In this document: piece after piece, positions 1-6,188 of the stretch | How positions within the stretch are numbered: the first letter of the stretch is position 1 | Layout: each line of letters starts with the position of its first letter | DNA from: Caldisericota bacterium | GTDB lineage: Bacteria > Caldisericota > Caldisericia > Cryosericales > Cryosericaceae | Direction of reading: 5' to 3' | NCBI GenBank assembly: GCA_026390245.1 | Contig: JAPLGI010000057.1 | Location: 1 to 7,939, forward strand | Length of the DNA stretch: 7,939 bases | Translations under genes and position numbers: made by a program | The notes under the pieces: generated by a model | Databases searched by the model: none | Seen by the model: only the letters and a program-made list of their open reading frames with translations | Told to the model about the DNA's origin: nothing

Positions 1-85
1 AGGGAGCCCGCAGCGAACCGACACTGCAAACGCTGTCAGGACCGAGCTTCTGGCCCCTTCTCCTTGATATCTTTACAGAAGGCCA

Positions 86-113
86 TTGACTGATGAAAAA
101 TGCCTCCTACTCT
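86..113 (+). promoter_or_regulatory. Candidate sigma70-type promoter for the MarR-fprA operon
   Basis: A TTGACT -35-like hexamer (86-91) is followed after 16 bp by TACTCT (108-113), a weak -10 match (3 of 6, keeping the TA and the final T). Transcription would begin near 120, leaving a leader of roughly 20 nt before the MarR start. Just downstream, CTTA (117-120) and TAAG (127-130) form short inverted arms next to the ribosome binding site, where an autoregulator could bind. The assignment rests on consensus matching alone. Bases 1-85 show no convincing gene. Confidence 0.3.
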
Positions 114-141
114 TAGCTTATCAAAGTAAGGGGGAACCGTG

Positions 142-564
142 ATGAAAAAGATGACGAACAACAAGCGCATGGAGATGGTGCTGGCGAGGCTGCGCAGCTA
201 CTGGGAGGCTGAGGACCCACGTCGGGTCGGTGGTTTGACCGGATCTCAGCTTTCGTTGCTGCTATCGCTTTCTGAGCATCCAGGATGCCGCGTTCAGGAT
301 ACTGCCGAACGTCTTGACCTGACTGCTCCGACGATCAGCATTGGCGTCCGCAGGCTGGAACGCATGGGTCTCGTGCTGCGCGACGAGGATCCCGACGACC
401 AGCGTGCGGTGTGTCTGTATCTCTCGCCACAGGGAAGGAAGATCTCTTCCAAGGCACGTTCTCTGCGTGCAGCCAAGCTGGAGGCAATGCTCTCTGCACT
501 GACAGTGGATGAACAGGGGACGCTCCTCGCAATGCTGGAGAAAGCAGTTCCAGAAGCTCACTGA
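142..564 (+). CDS. MarR-family transcriptional regulator
   Basis: A 140-residue winged-helix regulator, predicted to be a cytoplasmic dimer that binds DNA. The core runs from LTGSQLSLLLSLSEHPG (helix 2) through VQDTAERLDLTAPTISIGVRRLERMGLV (helices 3-4, the recognition helix with its T-ISIGVRRLE pattern) to the wing DPDDQRAVCLYLSPQG, the MarR counterpart of D-x-R-D-R-R-x-x-x-x-L-T-x-x-G. A C-terminal helix finishes the dimerisation region. Length is normal for the family. GTG at 139 immediately precedes ATG at 142. I chose ATG because the GGGGG of the ribosome binding site (130-134) then lies 7 bp away rather than 4. Cysteines at residues 49 (start of the DNA-binding core) and 91 (wing) could allow thiol-based sensing, but this is speculation. 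The gene sits 43 bp upstream of fprA on the same strand, so it is the obvious candidate regulator of that gene and of itself. The ligand is unknown. Confidence 0.9.
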   Translation: MKKMTNNKRMEMVLARLRSYWEAEDPRRVGGLTGSQLSLLLSLSEHPGCRVQDTAERLDLTAPTISIGVRRLERMGLVLRDEDPDDQRAVCLYLSPQGRKISSKARSLRAAKLEAMLSALTVDEQGTLLAMLEKAVPEAH

Positions 565-575
565 AGGAACATTGC

Positions 576-593
576 TGTAGCCCGCTGACTACA
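576..593 (+). promoter_or_regulatory. Short inverted repeat between MarR gene and fprA
   Basis: TGTAG (576-580) and CTACA (589-593) are perfect 5-bp inverted arms around an 8-nt spacer, lying directly before the fprA ribosome binding site (AAAGGGGAGG, ending at 602). The 18-bp overall size suits a MarR-type operator. It could also be a small mRNA hairpin that tunes fprA translation. The arms are short enough to occur by chance. Confidence 0.25.
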
Positions 594-607
594 AAGGGGA
601 GGTTGCC

Positions 608-1783
608 ATGAATGCACGGCCAATAACTTCTGATGTCACCTTGATGGGGGCGGTTGACTGGGACCGCACGCTGTTCGATTCTCTCATTCCTCTGCCGGAG
701 GGGACCAGCTACAATTCCTATCTGGTGCGGGGCAGTGAGAAGACCGCGCTGCTCGATGCGGTCGATCCAGCCAAGCTGGACGTGCTGATGGCCCAGCTGG
801 ACGCGGTTGACCATCTGGACTACCTGATAGCTCAGCACGCTGAACAGGACCATAGCGGTTCCATCCCTGCCGTCCTCGCCCGGTACCCTGAGGCCGTGCT
901 GGTGACGAATCCGAAGGCCAAGGAGCTTCTGCAGGAACTCCTGGACATTCCGTCGGACCGGTTCAGGACCGTCAGCGATGGCGAGACCCTGTCGCTGGGC
1001 AACAAGACCCTGCGGTTCATGTATCTGCCATGGGTCCACTGGCCCGAAACGATGGGTACCTACGTCGAGGAAGACCATATCCTGTTCTCATGCGACTTCT
1101 TTGGCTCGCACCGGGCGCAGTCGGGCGTGTTCGCCGATCGGGAGACCATCATGCATGGTGCCAAGCGCTACTATGCCGAGATCATGATGCCGTTCCGCGG
1201 CGTTATCATCAAGAACCTGGACAAGCTGACGGGCATGAAGATCGATATGGTGTGTCCCAGCCACGGTCCCGTCTACAATGACCCTGCGTTCATTATGGAC
1301 GCCTATCGTGAGTGGGCAGGCGGCCCCCCACACAACAAGGTGGTCATTCCCTTTGTTTCCATGCACGGGAGCACGCTGAAGATGGTCGATCACCTCACGG
1401 CGGCCCTCGTCGATCGAGGGGTTTCCGTCGAGCGGTTCGACCTGACAACTTCCGACATAGGCGACATTGCGATGTCTCTCGTGGACGCAGCGACCATCGT
1501 CATTGGCACCCCTGCCGTGCTGACGGGGCCACACCCCAAAACCATCGAGATCGCATATCTGGCTGGAGTTCTCCGTCCCAAGGCACAATTCGTGTCCATC
1601 ATCGGGTCCTATGGGTGGGGCCAGCGCATCGTCGACGTCCTTGGCGGGCTCATCGCACCACTGAAGGCCGAAGTCCTCACGCCCGTCCTTGCAAAAGGTG
1701 ACCCTCGTGCCGCCGACATGCAGGCAATCGACGCGCTGGCGGAGACGATTGCCGCCAAACATCGCGAGGCCGGTCTGCACTAG
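608..1783 (+). CDS. fprA: FprA-type flavodiiron protein (O2/NO reductase)
   Basis: A class A flavodiiron protein, 391 residues, the usual size for the two-domain form. Cytoplasmic; the family reduces O2 to water and/or NO to N2O with electrons from rubredoxin, F420H2 or another carrier. Residues 1-240 form the metallo-beta-lactamase-like domain with a full di-iron ligand set: H77-x-E79-x-D81-H82 (in AQHAEQDHSGS), H144 (PWVHWPETM), D163 (SCDFFG) and H219 (CPSHGPV). Residues 243-391 form a flavodoxin-like FMN domain, with phosphate loop SMHGSTLKMV (251-260) and the later flavin-contact loop GSYGWG (333-338). There is no C-terminal rubredoxin or reductase fusion, so the electron donor must be separate, and no rubredoxin gene is in the window. 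The ATG at 608 has an excellent ribosome binding site (GGGGAGG, 596-602). It follows the MarR gene and ends at a hairpin terminator. Its final codons are repeated in the DUF2188-like ORF 1.2 kb downstream. Sequence alone does not settle whether O2 or NO is preferred. Confidence 0.95.
   Translation: MNARPITSDVTLMGAVDWDRTLFDSLIPLPEGTSYNSYLVRGSEKTALLDAVDPAKLDVLMAQLDAVDHLDYLIAQHAEQDHSGSIPAVLARYPEAVLVTNPKAKELLQELLDIPSDRFRTVSDGETLSLGNKTLRFMYLPWVHWPETMGTYVEEDHILFSCDFFGSHRAQSGVFADRETIMHGAKRYYAEIMMPFRGVIIKNLDKLTGMKIDMVCPSHGPVYNDPAFIMDAYREWAGGPPHNKVVIPFVSMHGSTLKMVDHLTAALVDRGVSVERFDLTTSDIGDIAMSLVDAATIVIGTPAVLTGPHPKTIEIAYLAGVLRPKAQFVSIIGSYGWGQRIVDVLGGLIAPLKAEVLTPVLAKGDPRAADMQAIDALAETIAAKHREAGLH
1740..1773 (+). 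repeat. 34-bp direct repeat, copy 1 (3' end of fprA)
   Basis: This stretch matches 2933-2966 at 32 of 34 positions. It encodes ETIAAKHREAG near the C-terminus of FprA. The two differences (1759 A/G and 1771 C/T) are both at third codon positions and both synonymous in the second copy. The copies lie 1193 bp apart in direct orientation. Confidence 0.85.
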
Positions 1784-1806
1784 ACGCCGCCCCGTTTCCG
1801 TACAAC

Positions 1807-1835
1807 AAGCCCCCGGCCGCGAGGCTGGGGGGCTT
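1807..1835 (+). terminator. Intrinsic terminator after fprA
   Basis: An inverted repeat starts 23 bp after the fprA stop. AAGCCCCC (1807-1814) pairs with GGGGGCTT (1828-1835), and the stem continues as GGCC/GGCT around a GCGA loop with one bulged G. The stem is very GC-rich and is followed by the short, imperfect T-rich stretch TTTGCTT. Position and stem strength fit a rho-independent terminator for the MarR-fprA operon. The weak T tract is the main reservation. Confidence 0.7.
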
Positions 1836-2003
1836 TGCTTGCCCTGCAGATCGTGGAAGACGGTTGCACGGCAGCGCAAACTTGATTTGGTGCCATATGT
1901 ATGTAGCAATGGGAAAAGCGTGGAGGGCAGCGCGTCAGTCATGAATGTTCAGCTTCAGCCAACTCCCGGAAGTATTCTTACCTAAGCCACACAGGTTCGT
2001 TGT

Positions 2004-2630
2004 CTATGGCTGTGCGAGGATACGCACGATCGCTGCGACGCCCATCACGGGGTAGCTCATGGATACGGGCCCCGCAAACGTGACCTCGACCGTGTTCCCT
2101 TCCTTGATCTCAGAGAAGCCAAACGACCCCCCGATGAGTGTCTGTCCCCGATACACGCGGGACTGCATTGTGACTGTGACGTTCGCGGCGTTGAGGGTGG
2201 CGTCCGGGTTCTGTTTCCCCTCGACCAGCATGGTGATGCCGTCCTTGCCATGTACAATGTCCTTGACGAGTCCCCTGATGCCAATGGTAGAGAAGTCGAT
2301 AGGTTCAAGGCTCTGCAGCAGTTCGGCTCCATCTTTTCGACAGACGTCTTCGAGACTGCAGAACGAGAGATACAGGCTCTCCGTCTCATCGACGATGTAG
2401 TGTGCCACGTGCAGGCCACTGCCAACATCATGGGTCGGGCCGAGCCGTGTGATGATATCCGCATAGGTCATGCCTTTCGTGATGCTGTCGATGTCTCCGG
2501 TCGTGACATACCCGACCGGATTGTCCCACCGCAGCGCCTGCTCCAGGCTCGCGGGGCTGGCTCTCTTGCAGCCTGCCAGCACAGCCAACGCAGCCATCAA
2601 CGCCAGTATCATGACCACAGGTCTTCTCAT
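2004..2630 (-). CDS. Lipoprotein with SmpA/BamE-like and DUF3221 (YobA)-like domains
   Basis: A 208-residue predicted lipoprotein. The N-terminus has a charged MRRP, a hydrophobic stretch (5-19) and a lipobox LAGC, with the lipidated cysteine at 21. Residues about 46-92 (DIDSITKGMTYADIITRLG and the following GSGLHVAHYIVD) match the SmpA/BamE/OmlA-like pattern in which I-x-x-G-M-T-Y-x-E/D-I-x-x-x-L-G is followed by short beta strands. Residues about 117-206 resemble DUF3221/YobA: a small beta-barrel with IRGLVKDIV, ITMLVEGKQN, a K/R-I/V-Y turn, the F-S-E-I-K-E-G-N-T-V-E-V segment and GPVSMSYPVMGVA near the end. The start at 2630 is supported by GAGGAGA just upstream on the minus strand. It stands alone, convergent with fprA and divergent from the DUF2188-like ORF and kinase. 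Function is unknown; the family assignments are from motif memory. Cysteines 91 and 97 could form a disulfide outside the cytoplasm. Confidence 0.85.
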   Translation of the reverse strand: MRRPVVMILALMAALAVLAGCKRASPASLEQALRWDNPVGYVTTGDIDSITKGMTYADIITRLGPTHDVGSGLHVAHYIVDETESLYLSFCSLEDVCRKDGAELLQSLEPIDFSTIGIRGLVKDIVHGKDGITMLVEGKQNPDATLNAANVTVTMQSRVYRGQTLIGGSFGFSEIKEGNTVEVTFAGPVSMSYPVMGVAAIVRILAQP

Positions 2631-2687
2631 TGTCTCTCCTCATCCGCCACGAAACGGTACCGCGGCGGGCGCTTGCGTCCTAACTGT

Positions 2688-2694
2688 TATTATG
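2688..2694. promoter_or_regulatory. AT-rich island usable as a -10 element on either strand
   Basis: In an otherwise GC-rich spacer, TGTTATTATG contains an extended -10 on the plus strand (TGT then TATTAT, 2688-2693) and CATAAT on the minus strand (2689-2694). On the minus strand it would start the lipoprotein transcript with a leader of about 50 nt. On the plus strand it would lie about 150 bp before the DUF2188-like ORF. No good -35 hexamer is visible for either, so this is a weak candidate. Confidence 0.22.
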
Positions 2695-2844
2695 ACACGA
2701 AAACGCGCGGCGAAGTTCCTTCATGTAGATGTCTGGGCGGTCTCATTCAACCCGGCCGATTTGGAAGGGCTTCTTGCACAGCAGTGACAGCCGCATTGCG
2801 GAATCGATCAAGAACCGCGAGACACATCTATTCAAGAAGGGGAT

Positions 2845-3147
2845 ATGCCAACAAAGCACACGCACGTAGTACCTGACCCCAACGGTGGTTGGAACGTTAG
2901 GCAGGACAGTGCTCAGAGAGCATCCAAGTATACGGAGACGATTGCCGCCAAGCATCGCGAGGCTGGGGGCTTGCGGATCTTATCGCTCGTCCCCGTCTGC
3001 CTGGACAATCTTGAAGCAGTGGACGTGTCCAGGTTGGATCCGCTGTCGTGGTTCTTGCACTGCTCAGCCAATCGACGTAGTATTAGAAAAAGTGTCTTGC
3101 TGATGCCGGCGGACGAGAAGCGCTCAACTTCATACATGCTGCAGTAG
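2845..3147 (+). CDS. Short DUF2188-like protein, probably truncated or chimeric
   Basis: A 100-residue ORF. Residues 1-30 match the opening of DUF2188 (YodC-like small proteins): HTHVVPDPNGGWNVRQ followed by S-A-Q-R-A-S-K, equivalent to the family's H-V-V-P-x-x-x-G-W-x-V and R-A-S. From residue 31 the sequence becomes ETIAAKHREAG, the same peptide as the FprA C-terminus and nearly identical in DNA. The remaining ~58 residues show no DUF2188 tail (no I-H-x-x-D-G-R-I or S-Y-G) and look like translated spacer: mixed composition, no recognised domain. No other frame supplies the missing tail. The ribosome binding site AAGAAGGGG ends only 2 nt before the ATG, which is unusually close. A candidate kinase promoter lies within the ORF's 3' part. 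It may be expressed as a short chimeric protein or be a decayed remnant; I slightly favour a remnant with an intact start. Confidence 0.5.
   Translation: MPTKHTHVVPDPNGGWNVRQDSAQRASKYTETIAAKHREAGGLRILSLVPVCLDNLEAVDVSRLDPLSWFLHCSANRRSIRKSVLLMPADEKRSTSYMLQ
2933..2966 (+). repeat. 34-bp direct repeat, copy 2 (inside DUF2188-like ORF)
   Basis: Second copy of the fprA 3'-end segment (1740-1773), 32 of 34 identical, in the same reading frame as in fprA. It marks the exact point at which similarity to DUF2188 proteins stops, so it looks like a recombination or duplication junction. Confidence 0.85.
3000..3033. repeat. 8-bp perfect inverted repeat upstream of the kinase gene
   Basis: CCTGGACA (3000-3007) and TGTCCAGG (3026-3033) are perfect inverted arms separated by 18 bp. 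The pair lies about 150 bp upstream of the kinase start and some 20 bp before a candidate promoter. It could be a regulator site with arms about two helical turns apart, or a hairpin. No T tract follows, so it is not a convincing terminator. Confidence 0.4.
3055..3083 (+). promoter_or_regulatory. Candidate promoter for kinase-flavodoxin operon
   Basis: TTGCAC (3055-3060) and TAGTAT (3078-3083) are separated by exactly 17 bp. The -35 match is 3 of 6 (the TTG) and the -10 match 4 of 6. Transcription would start near 3090, giving a leader of about 90 nt to the kinase ATG at 3182. The element lies inside the tail of the DUF2188-like ORF, which fits that tail being non-functional sequence. Consensus matching only. 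Confidence 0.3.
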
Positions 3148-3181
3148 TGCTGCCGGCAAGGCCAGGGGGAGAAGAGCGAAC

Positions 3182-6169
3182 ATGCAGAACGCACCATATG
3201 CATCGGTTCTGATCTGGGTTTCTGCCGTCTGTCTCCTTCTTGCCTATCTTTCATGGAAGCGGCGAGTGGTCGATGGCGCGGTCGCCTTCGCGGTCATGAT
3301 GGTCGGTGCGGCTCTCTACGCGTTCGGTTCCTCGTTCGAAGTCTCCAGCATGTCGATGGTCCGGACAGTGTGGTTCATGCGACTTGAGTTCGCAGGTATT
3401 GTCACCATGCCGGCTGCCTGGCTAGTCTTCGCCCTGGCATACACCCGTCGTCAATGGAAGTGCCCGCGCCGGCTGCTGGTCCTTCTTCTGATTGTGCCTG
3501 CCCTGACCATGCTGGCCGTCTGGACGAACGGAAGCCACCACCTGTTCTGGCGGACGATGGAAATCGTGACGACGACCAGCGGGACGATGGTACTTGAGAA
3601 AACCTACGGACTGCTCTTCTGGGTCCACCTGACATATACATACCTGCTTCTGGTTGCTGGAGGAGTGGTCCTCATCCGGCACGTGCTTCGAGCAGGCAGT
3701 TTCTATCGGGGGCAGATGGCCGTCTTGATAGCGGGAGGAACGGTGGCTATCCTGGGCAACTTCATCTATCTCCTCCGCGTCAGTGCTCTGCGCGGGCTGG
3801 ACCTCGGTCCTCTGGGCTTCATGGGGCTTGGTCTGGCGTTGGTGTTTGACTTGCTTCACTTCAGAATCAGAGACATCATCCCCATCGGTCGTGACGCTCT
3901 TATGGACAGTACCGGGGATGCTGTTTTCCTGATCGATGTCGACGGCGAGGTTGTCTACCTCAACCCAGTCGCATCCACGCTGACAGGTCACTCTCTGGCG
4001 CAGGCGGACGGTCAGCCCGCCGTCCTGGTGCTGGAGGAGCTGAACAGTGTTCACGAGTCCCTGACGTCCAATGAAACCGAGCGCGTCGAGATCGCGGTGG
4101 GCAGTGGGTCACAAGCCAGGCTGTTCGACTTGGTCGTCCACCCGCTTTGCACGAAGCGAGAGGTTGTTGTAGGCCGTCTGGTCGTACTGCATGAAACGAC
4201 GGCGCACAAACAGGAGGAGGACAAGCTGCGGCTTGCGCAGCTGCAGTGGGATCAGTTCCTGGAGGCTTCTCCCGATGAGATGTGGATCAAGGACGCGTCG
4301 GGGCGGTATGTCGCGGCCAACAGGACCTTCAGGATGGTGGACCCCAGTGTCGGTGGCGACATTATCGGCAAGACGGATGCCGAATGTTTCTCACCCGAGA
4401 AAGCAGCGATGTATGTGGCCGATGACCGTGTTGCCATCGACAAGGGTGTCAGTGAGGGTGAGTTCACGGCGGTGGGTGTTGACGGCAGGCTCCGGAGGTT
4501 CCTGACCAAGAAGGTCGTCCTGCGCGCACCGGACGGTTCAGTGGCAGGAACGCTGGGTGTCAGTCGTGACATCACGGACCGCAAGAATGCAGAAGAAGAG
4601 CATCGGCGTGAACAAGTGCTGTTTGACCGCCTCATTGACACAGCCCCGGAAGCCATTGCAATCAGCGACACCCAGGGCAGGGTCATGAGGGTGAATGCCG
4701 AGTTTGTCCGCATGTTCGGCTATGAGGTCGATGAGGTCGTCGGGCGGAGTATCGATGACCTGGTGGTACCTCCCTCCCATCAGGAGGAAGCGAAGGCACT
4801 GACAGCAACGATCCGCCAACGTGAGAAAACTGAGCTGGAAACGATACGACGCAGGAAAGATGGCACTCTCATTCATGTCTCTCTCATTACCGCGCCCATT
4901 GTGATCGAGGGGAGGCAGGAAGGGGGTTATGGTATCTACCGTGACATCACCGACCGGGTTCGTGCGGAAGCAGACAAGGAAGCAATGCAGGCTCAGCTCC
5001 GCCAGTCCCAGAAGATGGAAGCCATCGGGGAACTGGCAGGAGGTGTGGCGCACGACTTCAACAACCTGCTCACCGGCATCCTGGGAAACATCGCTCTCAT
5101 GCGCAGCAGTCTCTCTCCGTCCGACCCGCTGCTGGAGAACGTGAACGCAGCCGAGACCTCCGCCCGTCAGGCAACCGATCTCACGAAAGGACTACTGACC
5201 TTTGGCCGCAGTGCCGTGGTTCTGCCGGTGCCCGTGAGGATCACGGATGCCCTTGATACGACCCTGGCCATCCTGAAGCAATCCCTGCCGGCCACGATGC
5301 AGATCGTGCGGGACGATGGGCAGACGGTCTGGAACGTCCTGCTGGACCAGTCACAGCTGACACAGATTCTGCTCAACCTTGCCGTGAACGCACGGGATGC
5401 CATGCAGGGGAAAGGCATCCTGACGATACGCACCAGAAATGAGACCGTGGGGGAGGAGTACGTCCAGACCCAGCCGTTTGCACGCACAGGAGAGTTCGTC
5501 CACATGAGTGTCACGGACACCGGTCCCGGGATATTGCCCCTGGTCATGCAGCACCTCTTCGAACCCTTCTACACGACCAAGCCGATCGGCTCGGGCACAG
5601 GGCTAGGACTCTCCATCGTCTACGGTGCCGTGAAGCAGGCCGGGGGATGGATCACGGCAATATCCGGGGAGGGTGCCGACGCAACCGTCGCTCCGATTGA
5701 ACGAACATCCCCGGGGACCACCTTCGACATTTACCTCCCCCGCTGCCTGGAAGAACCCAGACAGCCGGTGACCGTCACTCCCCCCTCGGGGGACAGCTGC
5801 AAGGGGACCGTTCTGGTGGTCGAGGACGAACCGGTGGTGGCCAGGGTGGCCCAGGCGTTCCTTGCAAAGAGCGGCTGTACGGTCTTGACCGCGCCCGACG
5901 GTGCCTCGGCCATGGCCATCCTGGAGGAGCGGCATGCGGATGTCGGACTGGTCCTGCTGGACATGACCATGCCGGGGATGACGACGGACGAGATCGTGCA
6001 CGGGATCCGAGCCCTGGATGCAACGGTGGCCGTCCTGCTCACGTCGGGGTACACCTCCAGTGAAGAAGTCCGGCGCATGCTCGAAGACGGCATCGTGCAG
6101 GGATTCCTGGACAAGCCGTACACCATGGGCGAGCTGACGGACAGGGTAATGGGGCTGATCCGGACGTGA
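3182..6169 (+). CDS. Membrane-bound hybrid histidine kinase (7TM, 3x PAS, HisKA, HATPase, receiver)
   Basis: A 995-residue hybrid sensor kinase. Residues 1-228 form a seven-helix N-terminal sensor of the HisKA_7TM type (helices near 8-24, 32-52, 68-88, 98-116, 143-166, 178-198, 208-226), with the hallmark W-T-N-G-S-H-H-L-F-W at 114-123. Three PAS domains follow, about 237-345, 354-468 and 478-595; the latter two end in D-I-T-D-R. The dimerisation/phosphotransfer helix has phosphoacceptor H624 in ELAGGVAHDFNNLL. The ATPase domain shows an N box (N736 in LAVNARDA), G1 (VTDTGPGI, 777-784), F box (LFEPFYTTK) and G2 (GTGLGL). After G2 the usual tight turn before GTTFDIYLP carries about 12 extra residues (near 831-843). 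The receiver (873-995) has the acidic pair E881/D882, phospho-acceptor D927, T954 and K978, so all key residues are present. It should autophosphorylate at H624 and pass the phosphate to D927. No HPt domain or separate response regulator is in the window, so the output is unknown. The start at 3182 has GGGGGAG 10 bp upstream. The flavodoxin gene follows by 19 bp. The signal sensed is not evident; the PAS domains lack obvious cofactor signatures I can vouch for. Confidence 0.93.
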   Translation: MQNAPYASVLIWVSAVCLLLAYLSWKRRVVDGAVAFAVMMVGAALYAFGSSFEVSSMSMVRTVWFMRLEFAGIVTMPAAWLVFALAYTRRQWKCPRRLLVLLLIVPALTMLAVWTNGSHHLFWRTMEIVTTTSGTMVLEKTYGLLFWVHLTYTYLLLVAGGVVLIRHVLRAGSFYRGQMAVLIAGGTVAILGNFIYLLRVSALRGLDLGPLGFMGLGLALVFDLLHFRIRDIIPIGRDALMDSTGDAVFLIDVDGEVVYLNPVASTLTGHSLAQADGQPAVLVLEELNSVHESLTSNETERVEIAVGSGSQARLFDLVVHPLCTKREVVVGRLVVLHETTAHKQEEDKLRLAQLQWDQFLEASPDEMWIKDASGRYVAANRTFRMVDPSVGGDIIGKTDAECFSPEKAAMYVADDRVAIDKGVSEGEFTAVGVDGRLRRFLTKKVVLRAPDGSVAGTLGVSRDITDRKNAEEEHRREQVLFDRLIDTAPEAIAISDTQGRVMRVNAEFVRMFGYEVDEVVGRSIDDLVVPPSHQEEAKALTATIRQREKTELETIRRRKDGTLIHVSLITAPIVIEGRQEGGYGIYRDITDRVRAEADKEAMQAQLRQSQKMEAIGELAGGVAHDFNNLLTGILGNIALMRSSLSPSDPLLENVNAAETSARQATDLTKGLLTFGRSAVVLPVPVRITDALDTTLAILKQSLPATMQIVRDDGQTVWNVLLDQSQLTQILLNLAVNARDAMQGKGILTIRTRNETVGEEYVQTQPFARTGEFVHMSVTDTGPGILPLVMQHLFEPFYTTKPIGSGTGLGLSIVYGAVKQAGGWITAISGEGADATVAPIERTSPGTTFDIYLPRCLEEPRQPVTVTPPSGDSCKGTVLVVEDEPVVARVAQAFLAKSGCTVLTAPDGASAMAILEERHADVGLVLLDMTMPGMTTDEIVHGIRALDATVAVLLTSGYTSSEEVRRMLEDGIVQGFLDKPYTMGELTDRVMGLIRT

Positions 6170-6188
6170 ACGGATAAGGGGGGTCGAA

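Noticed and set aside
1..93. Short open stretches in all three plus frames before the MarR gene that might be the end of an upstream gene
   Set aside because: Each is under 32 codons, none shows recognisable family sequence, and no frame is clearly better than the others.
335..1078. Long minus-strand open frame opposite the MarR gene and fprA
   Set aside because: Antisense shadow of two well-supported genes; the predicted protein has no domain and a composition typical of reverse-frame translation.
1088..1942. 284-residue minus-strand open frame opposite fprA
   Set aside because: Covers the complete flavodiiron gene with all metal ligands on the other strand; no recognisable motif of its own.
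2692..2787. Possible 31-residue small protein (MTRKRAAKFLHVDVW and on) in the spacer before the DUF2188-like ORF
   Set aside because: No ribosome binding site, too short to judge, and no known family; it overlaps the AT-rich promoter candidate.
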